Below the pieces are notes generated by a model. That model worked only from the letters and a program-made list of their open reading frames with translations, had not been told where the DNA came from and ran no database searches. From the NCBI GenBank assembly GCA_016342385.1, contig JAEINM010000038.1:1-16316 (forward strand): a stretch of 16,316 nt of DNA. Reading direction: 5' to 3'. Source of the stretch: Spirochaetaceae bacterium. GTDB lineage: Bacteria > Spirochaetota > Spirochaetia > DSM-2461. A program made the position numbers and the translations under genes. Positions 14,899 to 16,316 of this stretch are shown here, in pieces (the stretch's first letter is position 1; the number at the start of each line of letters is the position of its first letter).

Positions 14899-15934
14899 AC
14901 CTCTTGTGACCATACTTTCCGGAGGTCTCTCTTCAGAAGATTATCTCTCAAGAAGGTCCTGCCGGGTCGTCTATGATTCTCTGATAGATAGCCCGTTTAA
15001 CCTGGAAATACTGGATTGGCACAAAAATGGTACCGTGGAAAAATTATCAGAACCGGGAGGGGTTGTGTTATTTCGCTGGCCCAGTCTGCAAAAGTGTTTT
15101 GAACAATACAATGGGGATGTTGTTTTTAACTGCCTCCATGGAGAAAATGAAAGTGCAGGGCAGATTCAGGGGTTTTTTACAATTTTGGGTATCCCCTATA
15201 CAGGAAATGGACTGGCTTCCAGTGTAATTGGTATGGATAAGATGATTAGTAAAGATATTTTCAGACGTCTGGAAATTCTCACACCTATGGATTTTTTATT
15301 GGGACATGTGTATTCGATAATTCCTCAGGATGCTTTAGATGACATAAAAATGAATGGACTACACTATCCATTTTTGATAAAAGCTACTCATGGTGGATCA
15401 AGTGAAGGAATAGCACTGATTAAAAAAGCAGAAGATTTTTCCAGAGTTTTAGAGGAATGGTCTTTGAATGATTCCCTGAAAGAATGCTCTATTTTTGCTG
15501 AAGAGTTTATTGACGGTGAAGAGTATTGTATTGGAATTTTTGGTCATGGGAATCAGGGCTCTCTTATTACCCTGCCCATAGCTAAAATAATCTTCCCGGG
15601 GAAAATATTTGGCAAAGATACAAAATTCAATAATGAATATTCTATTGAAACAGGTCTTAAGCTACCTGAGCCTATCGTGACTGATATGGAAAAAGCTGCG
15701 AAAGATGTTCACAGGGATCTCCATTTTTGTGGATTTAGTAGAATGGACTTTATTGTAGATGGGAATTCCCGGGTTTATGCCCTTGAGGTAAATACTCATC
15801 CCGGAATGAGCCGGCATAGTATTATTACGGGAATGATCAAACACAGTAAGGATTTTTCACTTAAAGAAGCGTTTATTCAAATGATTAATTGGTCTATTCA
15901 GGATTTCAATGATTCTGTAGCAGTTGACGATTAA
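14879..15934 (+). CDS. D-alanine--D-alanine ligase-like ATP-grasp enzyme
   Basis: The product is 351 residues from TTG 14879, about the usual Ddl length. AAAAAGGA ends 5 bases upstream; TTG 14882 and 14891 are alternatives. It overlaps the symporter gene by about 20 bp. Ddl landmarks: ILSGGLSSEDYLSRRS (12-27), DVVFNCLHG (80-88), QIQGFFTILGIPYTGNG (95-111), MDK (119-121), PFLIKATHGGSSEG (164-177), AEEFIDGEE (207-215), Mg ligands Asp290 (RMDF) and Glu303/Asn305 (ALEVNTHPGMS). Two parts deviate: HGENESAGQIQG replaces HGxxGEDGxxQG, and the omega loop is IFGKDTKF (243-250), not the usual FYDYEAKY, losing the Tyr that helps choose the second substrate. It may be a housekeeping Ddl, or a dipeptide or D-amino-acid ligase tied to the imported substrate of this operon. 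Confidence 0.82.
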   Translation: MLKKLNRPLVTILSGGLSSEDYLSRRSCRVVYDSLIDSPFNLEILDWHKNGTVEKLSEPGGVVLFRWPSLQKCFEQYNGDVVFNCLHGENESAGQIQGFFTILGIPYTGNGLASSVIGMDKMISKDIFRRLEILTPMDFLLGHVYSIIPQDALDDIKMNGLHYPFLIKATHGGSSEGIALIKKAEDFSRVLEEWSLNDSLKECSIFAEEFIDGEEYCIGIFGHGNQGSLITLPIAKIIFPGKIFGKDTKFNNEYSIETGLKLPEPIVTDMEKAAKDVHRDLHFCGFSRMDFIVDGNSRVYALEVNTHPGMSRHSIITGMIKHSKDFSLKEAFIQMINWSIQDFNDSVAVDD

Positions 15935-16316
15935 TCTTAACCAGTTCCTTTGTTAATTCCATCTGAAATAGAGGCTCCTCAGAAAGCAATAGCAAATAGG
16001 CCGGTCTGGAAATCATGATCATTCTACTCATTTCACGAACCTTAATTGTACTTTTATAGATTGATCTGTCAACAATTAATTGGATAGCTGGAAAAGTCCC
16101 GGATTCTTTCTCTGATAGAGCTCTATCTCCCCAGAATTCTGAGATCTTTCCTGAAATGAGAATATATAATCCTGCCGAATCTTTATCACCGTTCAGTAAA
16201 TACTCCATGTTCCTTTGAAGAATTATCTGGCTGGAATTGACCGCCAGGTCCTGTAGTATTGTGGATTTGAGTTTTTGCAGGAGGGGATGATTTTTCAATA
16301 AGAGAAGTGTTTCATC
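15906..16316 (-). CDS. cyclic-nucleotide-binding-like domain protein, C-terminal part only
   Basis: The frame stays open to the right edge (last codon 16314-16316), so the start lies outside the window; 136 residues are seen. The segment SAGLYILISGKISEF matches the cNMP-domain core (LYFILSGKVxV). The region after it has the expected strand pattern, and SRMIMISRPAYLLLLSEEPLFQMELTKEL resembles the end of the domain, where an Arg/Ser strand is followed by the hinge helices. The phosphate-binding cassette (GExAxxxxxxR) is not recognisable: SEKESGTFPAIQLIVD stands there, so cAMP binding is uncertain. No helix-turn-helix follows. The last 29 bases overlap the 3' end of the ATP-grasp gene on the opposite strand. 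Confidence 0.6.
   Translation of the reverse strand, partial: DETLLLLKNHPLLQKLKSTILQDLAVNSSQIILQRNMEYLLNGDKDSAGLYILISGKISEFWGDRALSEKESGTFPAIQLIVDRSIYKSTIKVREMSRMIMISRPAYLLLLSEEPLFQMELTKELVKINRQLLQNH

Overview
This 16.3 kb stretch is ordinary chromosome with moderate-to-low GC, dense genes, good Shine-Dalgarno sites and several TTG starts. There is no rRNA, tRNA, CRISPR array, insertion sequence or phage gene. The mix of PAS/HD-GYP, synthetase-only RelA/SpoT, Cache-cyclase and divergent transporter genes looks most like a free-living spirochaete. That is a style-based guess; no marker gene in the window proves it.

Left part (1-4672): the 3' end of a PlsC-type acyltransferase; a PAS/HD-GYP protein (c-di-GMP phosphodiesterase type); a convergent RelA/SpoT-type alarmone synthetase with a long C-terminal extension; a divergently transcribed RNase HII-like protein with an unusual active-site loop; and a DRE-TIM aldolase/lyase preceded by a very good sigma-70-type promoter and a possible 49-codon ORF.

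Middle (4673-9549): homoserine dehydrogenase (hom, TTG start) and, convergent to it, transketolase (tkt). They are separated by a bidirectional terminator and a perfect 30-bp palindrome. Upstream of tkt lies a short degenerate coding remnant, then a minus-strand gene for an unclassified HExxH protein that looks like a zinc peptidase.

Right part (9738-15934): five tightly packed plus-strand genes. They encode a Cache-HAMP class III adenylate cyclase, two secreted family-3 solute-binding proteins with no ABC transporter, an SDF/DAACS-type symporter, and a D-Ala-D-Ala-ligase-like ATP-grasp enzyme. Gaps are 14, -8, -8 and about -20 bp, so the genes are probably co-transcribed and translationally coupled. 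The incomplete gene at the right edge is convergent and encodes a cyclic-nucleotide-binding-like domain; its 3' end overlaps the ligase gene by 29 bp.

Working model (inference): the right-hand operon senses, binds, imports and ligates a small amino acid, and reports it as cAMP. The cyclase Cache domain carries what looks like the known amino-acid-binding residue pattern. The symporter has Thr where acidic-amino-acid carriers have Arg, as in neutral amino-acid carriers. The ligase family uses D-alanine-like substrates. Enzymes or readers for c-di-GMP, (p)ppGpp and cAMP all occur within this one window.
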